The notes: generated by a model from the sequence alone, not told the origin. A stretch of 64,000 nucleotides of DNA from Dactylosporangium fulvum (GCF_025137375.1 NZ_CP073720.1:3062501-3126500); one strand, 5' to 3'; shown: positions 34,100 through 42,609, counted from the stretch's first letter. A program made the numbers and translations.

Positions 34100-34799
34100 G
34101 GAACCTGAGTCTTCATCACTGCTGGCGCGGGCGCGGGTGCACGCCGCGCTCGGCGATCCGGCTCGCCTGGCGATCGTCGACGCGCTCACCCTCGGCGATG
34201 CGTCCCCGGGCGAGATCGCCCACGACCTCGGCATGCCCACCAACCTGGTGGCCCACCACGTCAAGGTGCTCCAGGAGGCCGGACTGCTGGTGCGGGGCCG
34301 CTCCGAGGGCGACCGGCGCCGCACCTACCTGCGCCTGGTGCCCGACGTCCTCGCCTCGCTCGCGCCACCACCGTTGGAGGCCGCCGACCGGGTGGTGTTC
34401 GTCTGCACCCACAACTCGGCCCGCTCGCAGCTCGCCGCCGCGCTGTGGCGCGACCGCGTCGGCGGCTCGGCCGCCTCCGCCGGCACCCACCCGGCCGCCC
34501 GGGTCCACCCCCGAGCCGTCAGGGTCGCCCACCGGCACGGCCTCACCATCGACCCCACCGGCACCGCCCACGTCGCCGATGTCGTGCACGACGGCGACCT
34601 CGTCATCGCCGTGTGCGACAACGCCCACGAGGACCTCACCGACCCGGCCGCGGAGGTCCGGCCACGGCTGCACTGGTCCGTGCCGGACCCGGTCCGCGTC
34701 GACACCGACGCCGCGTTCGAGGCCGCCTACACCGACCTCGCCGACCGCATCAACCGCCTCGCACCCGCTGTCGCCCCCGCACGGCACCGATCCCAGTAA
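34098..34799 (+). CDS. ArsR-ArsC fusion (repressor + arsenate reductase domain)
   Basis: The 233-aa protein fuses an ArsR-type winged helix (residues 8-85, LGMPTNLVAHHVKVLQEAGLL) to a low-molecular-weight phosphatase/ArsC domain whose P-loop VCTHNSARS has Cys103 and Arg109 in the CX5R pattern. Such fusions are common in actinobacterial ars operons and may couple arsenate or thiol sensing to control. It lacks the usual As(III)-binding CxC in the HTH. The ATG at 34098 is chosen because the promoter predicts a leaderless transcript; ATG 34086 is the alternative. The next arsenate reductase starts 15 bp after the stop. Confidence 0.85.
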   Translation: MEPESSSLLARARVHAALGDPARLAIVDALTLGDASPGEIAHDLGMPTNLVAHHVKVLQEAGLLVRGRSEGDRRRTYLRLVPDVLASLAPPPLEAADRVVFVCTHNSARSQLAAALWRDRVGGSAASAGTHPAARVHPRAVRVAHRHGLTIDPTGTAHVADVVHDGDLVIAVCDNAHEDLTDPAAEVRPRLHWSVPDPVRVDTDAAFEAAYTDLADRINRLAPAVAPARHRSQ

Positions 34800-34814
34800 C
34801 CCTGGAGCGACGTC

Positions 34815-35474
34815 ATGACCGACGTGATCGCCTACCACCACCCCGACCTGTCCGTCGACCAGCAACTGGCGCTCCGCACCGCCGCCCAGCGACTCGCGCT
34901 CGAGTTCGACGGCACCTACGGCGCCGAGACCATCGAACGGTTCCTGCACACCAGCTACGACCAGTTCGCGTTGTTGAGCAGCGTGCCGAACTACCTGCCG
35001 CTGCTCGCCGAACGCTTCGCCCGGCAACGCCTGCACGCCCTCGCCCGTGTCGAGGGCCACCACCGCGACGGCAAGCCGGTCGTACTGTTCCTGTGCACCC
35101 ACAACGCCGGCCGCTCGCAGATGGCCCTGGGCTTCCTCACCCGCCTCGCCGGCGACCGTGCGATCGCCTGGTCCGGCGGATCCGAGCCCGGCGTCGAGAT
35201 CAACCCGTCGGCGATCGCGGCCATGGCCGAACGCGGCATCGACATCACCGCTGAGTACCCGAAGCCGTGGACCGACGAGGTCGTCCGCGCCGCCGACGTC
35301 GTCGTCACGATGGGCTGCGGGGACGCCTGCCCGGTCTTTCCCGGCACGCGGTACGAGAACTGGGACGTCGCCGATCCGGCGGGCCTCGATCTTGAGCGGG
35401 TGCGGCCGATCCGCGACGAACTCGAACGCCGCGTCCGCGACCTCATCGACCAACTCGCCATCCCCACCACCTGA
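34815..35474 (+). CDS. arsC: Arsenate reductase (LMW-phosphatase type) with N-terminal helical domain
   Basis: The 219-aa protein has about 85 residues of helical N-terminal domain followed by the ArsC fold. The P-loop FLCTHNAGRSQM carries Cys94 and Arg100, and a GCGDACPVFPG motif carries Cys168 and Cys172, as in mycothiol/mycoredoxin-linked or thioredoxin-linked arsenate reductases. It reduces arsenate to arsenite for export through the adjacent channel. The N-terminal extension resembles the three-helix domain seen in other actinobacterial ArsC proteins. It is co-directional with the fusion gene (15-bp gap) and the aquaglyceroporin. Confidence 0.9.
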   Translation: MTDVIAYHHPDLSVDQQLALRTAAQRLALEFDGTYGAETIERFLHTSYDQFALLSSVPNYLPLLAERFARQRLHALARVEGHHRDGKPVVLFLCTHNAGRSQMALGFLTRLAGDRAIAWSGGSEPGVEINPSAIAAMAERGIDITAEYPKPWTDEVVRAADVVVTMGCGDACPVFPGTRYENWDVADPAGLDLERVRPIRDELERRVRDLIDQLAIPTT

Positions 35475-35520
35475 ACCCCGGCCGAACCCGACCCGACCCC
35501 GAACCAGGAACGAGACCTTC

Positions 35521-36282
35521 GTGAACCCCACCCTGTGGCGCCGGCTCCTCGCCGAGTTCCTCGGCACCGCGCTGCTCGTCACCGCCGTCGTCGGCTCCGG
35601 CATCATGGCCACCGAACTGTCCGACGACATCGGCCTGCAGCTGCTGGAGAACTCGATCGCGACCGCGTTCGCGCTCGGCGCGCTCATCCTGACCTTCGGG
35701 CCGGTGTCCGGGGCGCACTTCAACCCTGTTGTCTCCGCCGCCGACTGGTTTCTCGGCCGGCGCACCGGCACCGGCCTCACCGGCCGCGATCTCGCCGGAT
35801 ACGTCACCGCACAGACCTTCGGCGCGATCGGCGGTGCGGTTCTGGCCGACCTGATGTTCGCCCTGCCCGCCGTCGACTTCTCCACCAAGGACCGCACCGC
35901 CGGACACCTGTGGCTCGGCGAGGTCGTCGCCACCGCCGGGCTGATCCTGCTCATCTTCGCCCTCGCGCGCGCCGGCCGCGCCGCGGTCGCGCCGGCCGCG
36001 GTCGGCGCCTACATCGGCGCCGCCTACTGGTTCACCTCGTCCACGTCGTTCGCCAACCCCGCCGTCACCATCGGCAGGTCCTTCACCGAAACGTTCGCCG
36101 GCATCGCCCCGGCCTCCGTGCCCGGCTTCGTCGTCGCCCAGTTCGCCGGCCTGGTGGCCGGCGTCGGCCTGGTGCTCGCCCTGTACCCGGGCGTCAGCCG
36201 CAGCACCGACGAGGTCGTGGTCGCCCACCCTGCCGACGCAACCGTGCGGCAGGCCAACGCCGGCGCCGCCGGCACATCCTGA
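35521..36282 (+). CDS. MIP-family aquaglyceroporin-like arsenite channel
   Basis: The 253-aa channel protein has six TM segments plus two re-entrant half-helices with the paired motifs SGAHFNPV (Asn68) and SFANPAVT (Asn179). The family conducts neutral As(OH)3. Paired with arsenate reductases it gives resistance by letting arsenite leak out down its gradient, as shown for AqpS. The GTG at 35521 has a purine-rich region upstream. The arsC that follows after 35 bp parallels the natural aquaglyceroporin-ArsC fusion known in Salinispora; here the two remain separate genes. Confidence 0.9.
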   Translation: MNPTLWRRLLAEFLGTALLVTAVVGSGIMATELSDDIGLQLLENSIATAFALGALILTFGPVSGAHFNPVVSAADWFLGRRTGTGLTGRDLAGYVTAQTFGAIGGAVLADLMFALPAVDFSTKDRTAGHLWLGEVVATAGLILLIFALARAGRAAVAPAAVGAYIGAAYWFTSSTSFANPAVTIGRSFTETFAGIAPASVPGFVVAQFAGLVAGVGLVLALYPGVSRSTDEVVVAHPADATVRQANAGAAGTS

Positions 36283-36317
36283 TCGTTGACGACCGTACGC
36301 CAGAGGAGCCCTACCGT

Positions 36318-36728
36318 ATGAGCACCAAGCCCACCGTCCTGTTCGTGTGTGTGCACAACGCCGGCCGTTCGCAGATGGCCGCCGGCTGGCTGCGCCACCT
36401 CGCTGGGGACAGCGTCGAGGTCCGCTCGGCCGGGTCCGAGCCCACCGACCGGATCAATCCGGTGGCGGTCGAGGCGATGCGTGAGGTCGGGATCGACATC
36501 ACGGCGAACACGCCGCGGAAGCTGGACCGGGAGACCGCCGAGTCCTCCGACGTGCTCATCACGATGGGTTGCGGTGACGTCTGCCCGGTCTTTCCCGGCA
36601 AGCGGTACCTCGACTGGCAGCTCGACGACCCCGCCGGGCAGGGCCTCGAAGCGGTCCGCCCGATCCGCGACGAGATCAAACGGCGCGTCGAGCACCTGCT
36701 CGCCGAACTGCCCCTCAGCACCGCCTGA
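36318..36728 (+). CDS. arsC: Arsenate reductase, second copy
   Basis: This compact 136-aa ArsC has the P-loop FVCVHNAGRSQM (Cys11, Arg17) and the resolving-cysteine motif GCGDVCPVFPG (Cys85, Cys89). It lacks the N-terminal helical extension of the copy at 34815. GAGGAG lies 9 nt before the ATG. It ends the arsenic operon and faces the convergent LuxR-type regulator. Two reductases in one operon may differ in their thiol partner, for example mycothiol/mycoredoxin versus thioredoxin. Confidence 0.9.
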   Translation: MSTKPTVLFVCVHNAGRSQMAAGWLRHLAGDSVEVRSAGSEPTDRINPVAVEAMREVGIDITANTPRKLDRETAESSDVLITMGCGDVCPVFPGKRYLDWQLDDPAGQGLEAVRPIRDEIKRRVEHLLAELPLSTA

Positions 36729-36794
36729 ACCACCGCCACAAGCCCCGCCGCCGGCCACCAACGCTCCACATCGGACACACGGAAGACACAGACC

Positions 36795-37400
36795 CTAGAT
36801 CCAGCCGTGTTCGGCGGCGATGCGGGCGGCCTCGTGGCGGTTGGCGGCGTGCAGCTTGGTGATGGCGGCGGCGAGATAGTTGCGTACCGTGCCGGGGGAG
36901 AGGGAGACGCGCCGGGCGATCTCGTTGACGGGTGCGCCATCGCGGGCGAGGGCGAGCACGTCGGCCTCGCGTGGTGTGAGGGGCGAGTCGCCGGCGCCGA
37001 TGGCCTCGGCGGCGAGTTCGGGGTCGACGTGGCGTCCGCCCTCGGCGACCTTACGCACCACCTGTGCGAGTGTGCGGGACGACACCGTCTTCGGCAGGAA
37101 CCCGCGCGCTCCGGCGGCGAGTGCGGACTTCAGGTAGCCGGGGCGACCGTGCGAGGTGACGATGATGACCCGGCAGTCGGGCAGCTCGATCGTGAGCCGG
37201 CGGGCGACCTCGATGCCGTCCGGTGCGGGCATCTGCAGGTCGAGCAGCGCCACGTCCGGGTGCAGGCGCAATGCGGCGGCGAGCGCCTCGTCGCCGGACG
37301 CGGCATGGCCGACGACCTCGAGGTCGTCCTCGAGGTCGAGGAGCCCCGCGATCGCGTCGCGGATGAGGTGCTCATCGTCGGCGACGAGGATGCGGATCAT
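36795..37400 (-). CDS. NarL/LuxR-family response regulator (DesR-like)
   Basis: The 201-aa regulator has a receiver domain with acidic DDE at residues 8-10, phospho-acceptor Asp54 (LLDLQMP) and conserved Lys in FLPKT near residue 103. A LuxR-type HTH (LTPREADVLALARDGAPVNEIARRVSLSPGTVRNYL) occupies residues 133-170. The start overlaps the stop of the kinase gene as ATGA. The pair resembles DesK/DesR-type systems that answer membrane or envelope stress. The palindrome at 39680 is a candidate target. Confidence 0.9.
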   Translation of the reverse strand: MIRILVADDEHLIRDAIAGLLDLEDDLEVVGHAASGDEALAAALRLHPDVALLDLQMPAPDGIEVARRLTIELPDCRVIIVTSHGRPGYLKSALAAGARGFLPKTVSSRTLAQVVRKVAEGGRHVDPELAAEAIGAGDSPLTPREADVLALARDGAPVNEIARRVSLSPGTVRNYLAAAITKLHAANRHEAARIAAEHGWI

Positions 37401-38572
37401 GGGCTCTCTCCCTCTGTGAGCGGGACGACGGCGTCGACCAGGAACCAATCTCCGTCACGCCGCGTCTCCGTCCGCCCGCCGAGCGCGCGGATGCGCTCGG
37501 ACATCGCGTGCAGTCCGGTTCCGGCATTCGGGTCGGCGGAACTCGGCTGCGCGGTTCCGGCGCCGTCGTTCGCGATGGTGAGCTGGGCCTCGCCGTCCTC
37601 GACGGTGGTGGCGATCGTGACCCGGGTGGCCGTGGAATGGCGCAGCACGTTCGTGACGCCCTCGCGCACGACCCAGGCCAGCGCGTCGGCGGCCCCGGCA
37701 GGAACCGGGTCACCGGTGACCATGCAGTGGATGCCTGCGGAACCGAGCAGCGACTGGGCACCGTCGAGTTCCGCCTGCCAGGTGGTCTGCAGCTCCCCGC
37801 GGACTATCCGGCGCACCTCGGTTCCGGCCTCCTCCGCGAGCCGGCGGACCTCGGCCATCTCGTCAGCGGCGCGCTCGGCGCGCCCGCGGCGCATGAGTTC
37901 CGAGGCGAGCTCACTCTTCACCGCGATGGCGGCGAGGGTGCGGCCGAAGACGTCGTGCAGATCGCGGGAGATGCGCAGCCGCTCGTTGGCGAGGGCGAGC
38001 GCGGCGCGGTCCACGTGCGCGCTCTGCAATTCGTCCAGCACTCGCAGTGTCCACACGCTCGACCAGCACGCCCACAGCACCATGCTGACGATCAGCGCGC
38101 TCACGATGAGCAGCGGAAGGTCGACGAGCGCGGCGAGCGGAATCGCCAGCGCGACGATGCCGGCATTCAGCGCCAGCGTGCGGCGCGCGTCGAGTACCGG
38201 CACGAGGCTCGCGGCCGCCGATCCGACCGCTGCGGCGACCGTGACGCCCGTCGCGGGCACCGGGATGGTGAGGAGCACGGCGACCGTCGCCACGAGCACC
38301 GCCACCCACGCGACGACGCCGGCCGCGGGCAGGCGGCGCTCCTGCCCGACAACCGTGTCGACGCTCCACCGGCTCACGAGGACGTTGCCGACGACGAGCA
38401 GGGCGCCGAGCACCGTCGCCACGATGATCGTGACGAGGTGCTCGCCGACCGGGAGGCCCGCCGCGAACACGCTGTTGAGCAGCGTGGCAATCGGGGTTGT
38501 GACGACGGTGTACGTGGACCAGCGCACGAAGGTCTCGAACCGTCGTGCGCTGACCACGGGCCAGTCGCTCAT
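37397..38572 (-). CDS. Membrane sensor histidine kinase (HisKA_3, DesK-like)
   Basis: The 391-aa kinase has five or six N-terminal TM helices, a short linker helix, a HisKA_3 dimerisation domain with phospho-acceptor His206 (ISRDLHDVFGRT) and a HATPase_c domain with N-box WVVREGVTNVLRHS and G-box GTGLHAMSERI. No extracytoplasmic sensor domain is present, so the signal is probably sensed in the membrane. ATG 38572 has GAGGGG immediately upstream and lies 5 bp after the stop of the CPBP gene, implying one transcript. Confidence 0.9.
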   Translation of the reverse strand: MSDWPVVSARRFETFVRWSTYTVVTTPIATLLNSVFAAGLPVGEHLVTIIVATVLGALLVVGNVLVSRWSVDTVVGQERRLPAAGVVAWVAVLVATVAVLLTIPVPATGVTVAAAVGSAAASLVPVLDARRTLALNAGIVALAIPLAALVDLPLLIVSALIVSMVLWACWSSVWTLRVLDELQSAHVDRAALALANERLRISRDLHDVFGRTLAAIAVKSELASELMRRGRAERAADEMAEVRRLAEEAGTEVRRIVRGELQTTWQAELDGAQSLLGSAGIHCMVTGDPVPAGAADALAWVVREGVTNVLRHSTATRVTIATTVEDGEAQLTIANDGAGTAQPSSADPNAGTGLHAMSERIRALGGRTETRRDGDWFLVDAVVPLTEGESP

Positions 38573-38577
38573 GCCCC

Positions 38578-39600
38578 TCATTGTGCCTTCGGCGCATACA
38601 TCGCAGATGCGGACGCGTCGAGCTGGGGGGTGCGCGCGGGGCCGGTGCGCCGGGTACGGAACCAGATCACCGCGGTGATGATCGCCATCAGCACACACGG
38701 CATCAGGAAGATGATCGAGCCGACGCCCGACGAGCGGTCACCGCCGGAGACGGGGTCGCTGTGCATTACGAGCATCAGCAGGAACGCGACCGTGTTGTTC
38801 GCCGCGTGTATCACGATCGAGGTCTCAAGTCCCCCGGTGCGCCAGGTGATCAGCGACCAGGTGACGCCAAGCGTGACGTAGTAGACGTTCAGCCATACGT
38901 CGGTGGATCCGTGGATGACGGCGAATAGGATGGTCGAGACGATGATGCCGATCATGAGCGCGGTGCGCGGCCCCCGGCCCCAGCTCGCGGCAACGCGGAA
39001 TGCAAGCCCGCGGAAGCCGTACTCCTCACCCGCGGCCTGGAGCGGCTGGAAGACGATCGTGATCGCGAACAGCCAGAGCAGGTCGGACACGGCCCAGTCC
39101 GTCACCTGGTACGGCGAGAGCGCCGTGAACACCGTCAAGTAGACGGCCCAGACGGGCAGCAGGATCATCACGGCGCGACCAATACGGGCGCGACGCAGCT
39201 TTGAGAGCACCGAATGCAACGAGGCTCCCTTTACGCCGTAGAGCCAGCGCTGGATGCACATACTCCAGGGGATGAGCAGCGCGATCGACACGACGTTGCC
39301 GAGATGCATGATCGGCGTGAACTCAGTGCCGCCGGCGATGATGTTGTGGCGGCCGAACACGTGGAGGTCGATCTGTCCGCCGGCATAGCCGATGATGCCG
39401 CCGAAACCGAACAGGCCGAACAGCACCAGCACGAGCGCGAGCACACCGCGCCCGATGCGGCGCTCGTCGCCGGCGAGAACGCGGTGGTACTCGACGCCCG
39501 GCAGGGCAGGTCGGGGGCCACGGCGTCGTTTTCCGGATTCGACGGTTCTGGAGCCCGCGTCCGACATGGAGGGTGCGATCAGGAAGTCGTTCTGAGTCAC
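38578..39600 (-). CDS. CPBP-family intramembrane metalloprotease
   Basis: The 340-aa polytopic protein has about eight TM segments and the three CPBP/ABI motifs: AAGEEYGFRGL (Glu pair and Arg), FAVIHGSTDVW (His) and IVIHAANNTVAF (His and Asn). These form the metal site of Rce1-like prenyl-protease relatives. Bacterial members serve bacteriocin self-immunity or envelope stress. GTG 39600 has GGAGG upstream. As first gene before a kinase/regulator pair it is probably both a target of, and a modulator for, that system. Confidence 0.88.
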   Translation of the reverse strand: MTQNDFLIAPSMSDAGSRTVESGKRRRGPRPALPGVEYHRVLAGDERRIGRGVLALVLVLFGLFGFGGIIGYAGGQIDLHVFGRHNIIAGGTEFTPIMHLGNVVSIALLIPWSMCIQRWLYGVKGASLHSVLSKLRRARIGRAVMILLPVWAVYLTVFTALSPYQVTDWAVSDLLWLFAITIVFQPLQAAGEEYGFRGLAFRVAASWGRGPRTALMIGIIVSTILFAVIHGSTDVWLNVYYVTLGVTWSLITWRTGGLETSIVIHAANNTVAFLLMLVMHSDPVSGGDRSSGVGSIIFLMPCVLMAIITAVIWFRTRRTGPARTPQLDASASAMYAPKAQ

Positions 39601-39679
39601 GCCTCCATCCTTTCCGGGTGTACTTACGCACGGCAGTGGCACGGCTAATGTGTTTTGATGCGATCCGCGCAGTGCGGCA

Positions 39680-39693
39680 ATGACATATGTCAT
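39680..39693. promoter_or_regulatory. Perfect 14-bp palindrome upstream of the CPBP operon
   Basis: ATGACATATGTCAT lies 80 bp upstream of the CPBP start in the 206-bp gap to the ABC permease gene. The position and dyad symmetry fit the binding site of a dimeric LuxR-type regulator such as the one at 36795. Confidence 0.5.
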
Positions 39694-39806
39694 GGAGCGC
39701 CCGCTGAAGGCTTGTTCGGGACGTGGATCAGGTCCAGGTGAATGAGCCCCTCCCATTGAGATGCGAACAATGCAACCAGATGCTCCGACTGGCAATCGTC
39801 GGGCGG

Positions 39807-40604
39807 TCAGGTGATGTCGCGTCGCATCGGTGCGATGACGGCGATCACGGCAGCGGTGAGCGCGTACGCCAGGAGCAGCAGCGCCCCGGCGATCGGCGGC
39901 AGTAGCTGGACGGGGGTGCTGCCGAGTTCCTGCGACATCGCGTCGGACAGGTAGGTGAAGTCCGTCAGGGAGGCGGTGGCGCCGCCGGGCAGGATCGGGT
40001 AGAGCAGGTTGATACCCGGGATGATCATGAGCAGCGCCTCGCCCATGTACAGGTAGCCGACCACCACCGCGAGCGCCGCGACCTGGTTTCGGATGAGGGC
40101 GCCCACGCCGACGCCGATGAGTAGATAGACGACCATCGCGAGGCCGATGCGGGCGAGCAGTGCGAGCACCGTTCCGGTCGCCAGGCCCAGCGGGACGCCG
40201 CGGACGGCGGTCACGGCGAAGAGCGCTGCGGCGGCGGACCCGGCGAGGATGAGCCCGTACGCCAGCCCGGCAAGGCCGTAGGTGACCAGCTTGGCCGCCA
40301 GCACCTGCCAGCGGCGCGGCGCGAACAGGAACGTCACGGCGACCGTGCGGTGCCGGTACTCGGAGGTGACGGCCACCGTGCCGACCGCGGCCGGTACGAA
40401 CGCGGTGTAGCCGAGGATGCCCAGGAGCGCACGGATGCCGCTCTCGGTGTCGAGTCCGGGCATGGGCGGATGGAAGTTCTCCGGTCCGACCAGCGCCAGC
40501 GCACCCATCATGCCGCCGCCGAGCAGGACGGCGAGGAGCAGCAGCCCACCCCACATCCGGGTGGCCAGGAGTCTGCGGAGTTCCGCCTTGATCAGCTGGT
40601 TCAT
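39807..40604 (-). CDS. ABC transporter permease (ABC-2 type)
   Basis: The 265-aa membrane subunit has six TM segments: an N-terminal anchor after NQLIKAELRRLLATRMW, a large loop with SEYRHRTVAVTFLFAPRR (typical ABC-2 coupling region) and a C-terminal MRRDIT tail. It overlaps the ATPase gene by ATGA and would form the export channel with it. The substrate is not predictable; drug or lipid export is usual for this type. No gene follows within 200 bp downstream. Confidence 0.88.
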   Translation of the reverse strand: MNQLIKAELRRLLATRMWGGLLLLAVLLGGGMMGALALVGPENFHPPMPGLDTESGIRALLGILGYTAFVPAAVGTVAVTSEYRHRTVAVTFLFAPRRWQVLAAKLVTYGLAGLAYGLILAGSAAAALFAVTAVRGVPLGLATGTVLALLARIGLAMVVYLLIGVGVGALIRNQVAALAVVVGYLYMGEALLMIIPGINLLYPILPGGATASLTDFTYLSDAMSQELGSTPVQLLPPIAGALLLLAYALTAAVIAVIAPMRRDIT

Positions 40605-41503
40605 CGGGTGGCCGCCTTGTCGGTGGTCAGGTGGAGGAAGAGTTGTTCGAGGCTGGTGCTCTCGGTGACCAGTTCGTGTACCCGCAGCCGGTGCGCGGCG
40701 GCGAGGTCGGCGACGCCTGGCGCGTCGAGCCCGCGCACCCGCAGCCGACCGGCCCCGGCGGCTTCGACGTGCCCGGCGGCGCCCGCCACGGTGGCCGCGA
40801 GGGCGGCGGCCAGCCGGTCGGCGTCGGGCGAGCTGACCAGCACCGTCGGCGGCCCGGCGAGCTGGGACCATGGCCCCGCGGCGACGAGCTCGCCGCGTCG
40901 GATCACCACCACGTCGTCAGCGAGTTGCTGGACCTCGCTGAGCACATGGCTGGAGATCAGGACGGTGCGGCCCTCGTCGGCCAAGCGGCGCAGAAAGCCG
41001 CGCAGCCACGACATGCCTTCCGGGTCGAGGCCGTTGCTCGGCTCGTCCAGCAGCAGGACGCGGGGGTCGCCGAGCAGCGCGGTGGCGAGGTTGAGCCGTT
41101 GCCGCATGCCGGTGGAGAACCCACGGGTGCGTCGGTCGGCGGCCCCGGCGAGGCCGAGCAGGTCGAGCAGTCCGGTCACCCGGCCGTCCGGGTGCCCGGC
41201 CATCGCGGCGTAGACGCGCAGGTGGTCGCGGGCGGTGTGGCCGGGGTGGAACGCGTTGGCGTCGAACACCGCGCCGACGGTGCTCGACGGCCGCGCCAGC
41301 CGCCCGTACGGCCGGCCGCCGATCGTCGCGGTGCCGGACGTGGGCGTGACCAGGCCGGTCAGCATCCGCATCGTGGTGGTCTTGCCGGCACCGTTCGGGC
41401 CGAGAAATCCGGTGACCACTCCCGGCTGGACGGTGAACGTCAGGTCCCGCACGGCGGTGACGTCACCGTATCGCTTGGTCAGGTGCGTAACCTCGATGTT
41501 CAT
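40601..41503 (-). CDS. ABC transporter ATP-binding protein
   Basis: The 300-aa ATPase has Walker A GPNGAGKTTT (about residues 34-43), a Q-loop replaced by GAVFDANAFHPGHT, signature FSTGMRQRL and Walker B VLLLDEPSNGLDPEG, with the H-loop in LISSHVLSEVQ. The C-terminal 80 residues form the DrrA-type extension found in ABC-2 exporters. It is coupled by ATGA overlaps to both the permease gene and the upstream small gene. Confidence 0.92.
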   Translation of the reverse strand: MNIEVTHLTKRYGDVTAVRDLTFTVQPGVVTGFLGPNGAGKTTTMRMLTGLVTPTSGTATIGGRPYGRLARPSSTVGAVFDANAFHPGHTARDHLRVYAAMAGHPDGRVTGLLDLLGLAGAADRRTRGFSTGMRQRLNLATALLGDPRVLLLDEPSNGLDPEGMSWLRGFLRRLADEGRTVLISSHVLSEVQQLADDVVVIRRGELVAAGPWSQLAGPPTVLVSSPDADRLAAALAATVAGAAGHVEAAGAGRLRVRGLDAPGVADLAAAHRLRVHELVTESTSLEQLFLHLTTDKAATR

Positions 41504-41871
41504 CGGCGGGCCGCCGTGGCGCGTGCGATCGTGTCCGCGATGCCAGCCGCGTCGGGGTCGGAGAGCACGATCTCGTCGAACTCGCCGCCACCGGCCGTGC
41601 GGTCCAGGACGAGATGCAGGCCGGGCTCGCCCCGGCGGGCCGAGACGAGCTGCCGGGGACCACCGAACAAACCCCAGATGCCGATCTTGACGAAGCCGGA
41701 GATCGCGAGTCCGCGCCGGGCACCGCGCGCCAGGCGGAGCGGGTTGTCGACCGCGGCGGCGTGCCGCACAGAGGCGACCGGGATGGCCAGCCGCTCCCGA
41801 CCGATCCAGCGCCGCTCCCATTCGGTGAGGCGGATCTCGATGAGCTCGCCGGTGACCGTGGCCGATGCCAT
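41500..41871 (-). CDS. Small conserved hypothetical of the ABC operon
   Basis: The 123-aa protein has no signal peptide. It alternates beta strands (VTGELIEIRLTEWERRWIG, LAIPVASVRHAAA, GLHLVLDR) with a GLFGGPRQLVSARRGEPGL central motif and a final helix (DPDAAGIADTIARATA). The pattern resembles PH-like (bPH) domains found next to actinobacterial ABC-2 operons. It overlaps both neighbours, so it belongs to the regulated transport unit. A membrane-association or accessory role is guessed, not shown. Confidence 0.8.
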   Translation of the reverse strand: MASATVTGELIEIRLTEWERRWIGRERLAIPVASVRHAAAVDNPLRLARGARRGLAISGFVKIGIWGLFGGPRQLVSARRGEPGLHLVLDRTAGGGEFDEIVLSDPDAAGIADTIARATAARR

Positions 41872-42476
41872 CAGCCTCTCCCTTCCTTCGCGCCGGGGGC
41901 GTCTTCCCGCAGCGGTGTGTCCTGTGTGGTGCCGGCCGGCTGGTCGGCCGGCAGCAGGATGGTGGCCAGCAGCCGGGGCACTCGGCCACCGCCCGGTTCG
42001 TTGCCGAGGAGCGGCCCGATGAGCTGATTGAGGTCGGTGGCGAACTTGGCCAGCTCCGCGTCGGTCAGGTGGAGCACGAGCTGGTGGTATCCGACCCCGT
42101 CGGCGGCGAGGTCGATCCGCTCCCGGGTGAGGTAGCGGGAGAACTCCGACAGCAGGCTCGACACGAACGCCGTGAAGTAGCGCGCGTGATCGTCGGGTGT
42201 CGCTGTGGCCAGGGCCGCGGCGTCCAACGTCGCCCCGTCCGCGGGCAGCGCGTACACCCGCTCGGCCGCGCCGCGCGTCTTGCGCTCCTCCACCACGTCC
42301 AGCAGGCCGCCGGTGACCAGCGTGGCCAGATGCCGGTACAGCGTGGCCTGCGGGACGTCCGGCAGCAGCTCGACAAGGCGGTGCGTGGTCAGCCGGGTGC
42401 CGGCCACCGCCCGAAGGATCCTGATACGCACCGGATGCAGTGCCAACTCGGCCCAACGCTCACTCGACATCGCCAC
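41871..42476 (-). CDS. HTH-type (ArsR/PadR-like) transcriptional regulator
   Basis: The 201-aa protein has an N-terminal winged helix (HPVRIRILRAVAG, TTHRLVELLPDVPQATLYRHLATLVTGGLLDVVEE, residues 13-64) and a C-terminal all-helical domain of about 90 residues. It shares one base with the next gene and so belongs to the ABC operon. The upstream AT-rich 10-10-10 inverted repeat at 42483 is its obvious candidate operator. GTG 42476 or ATG 42470 could serve as start; the message may be leaderless, since the AT-rich promoter ends less than 10 bp before the GTG. Confidence 0.85.
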   Translation of the reverse strand: MAMSSERWAELALHPVRIRILRAVAGTRLTTHRLVELLPDVPQATLYRHLATLVTGGLLDVVEERKTRGAAERVYALPADGATLDAAALATATPDDHARYFTAFVSSLLSEFSRYLTRERIDLAADGVGYHQLVLHLTDAELAKFATDLNQLIGPLLGNEPGGGRVPRLLATILLPADQPAGTTQDTPLREDAPGAKEGRG

Positions 42477-42482
42477 GGTAGA

Positions 42483-42512
42483 TATATTATCACTATCGAG
42501 AATGATAATATA
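42483..42512 (-). promoter_or_regulatory. AT-rich inverted-repeat operator/promoter of the ABC operon
   Basis: TATATTATCA, 10-nt spacer, TGATAATATA: perfect 10-bp arms in an otherwise GC-rich region. TAATAT within one arm can act as a -10 on the minus strand, placing transcription start at or near the GTG at 42476. It is a strong candidate operator for the regulator encoded immediately downstream. Confidence 0.7.
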
Positions 42513-42609
42513 AGCCCTGGTGGACGTCCCGGCAGCTGCGCGGCGGAGCCGCCGCCGAGCTGAGTGCCGCGTCGACCGCAGCTGCGGTCAGCCCCGGCTA
42601 CCGCGCTCG

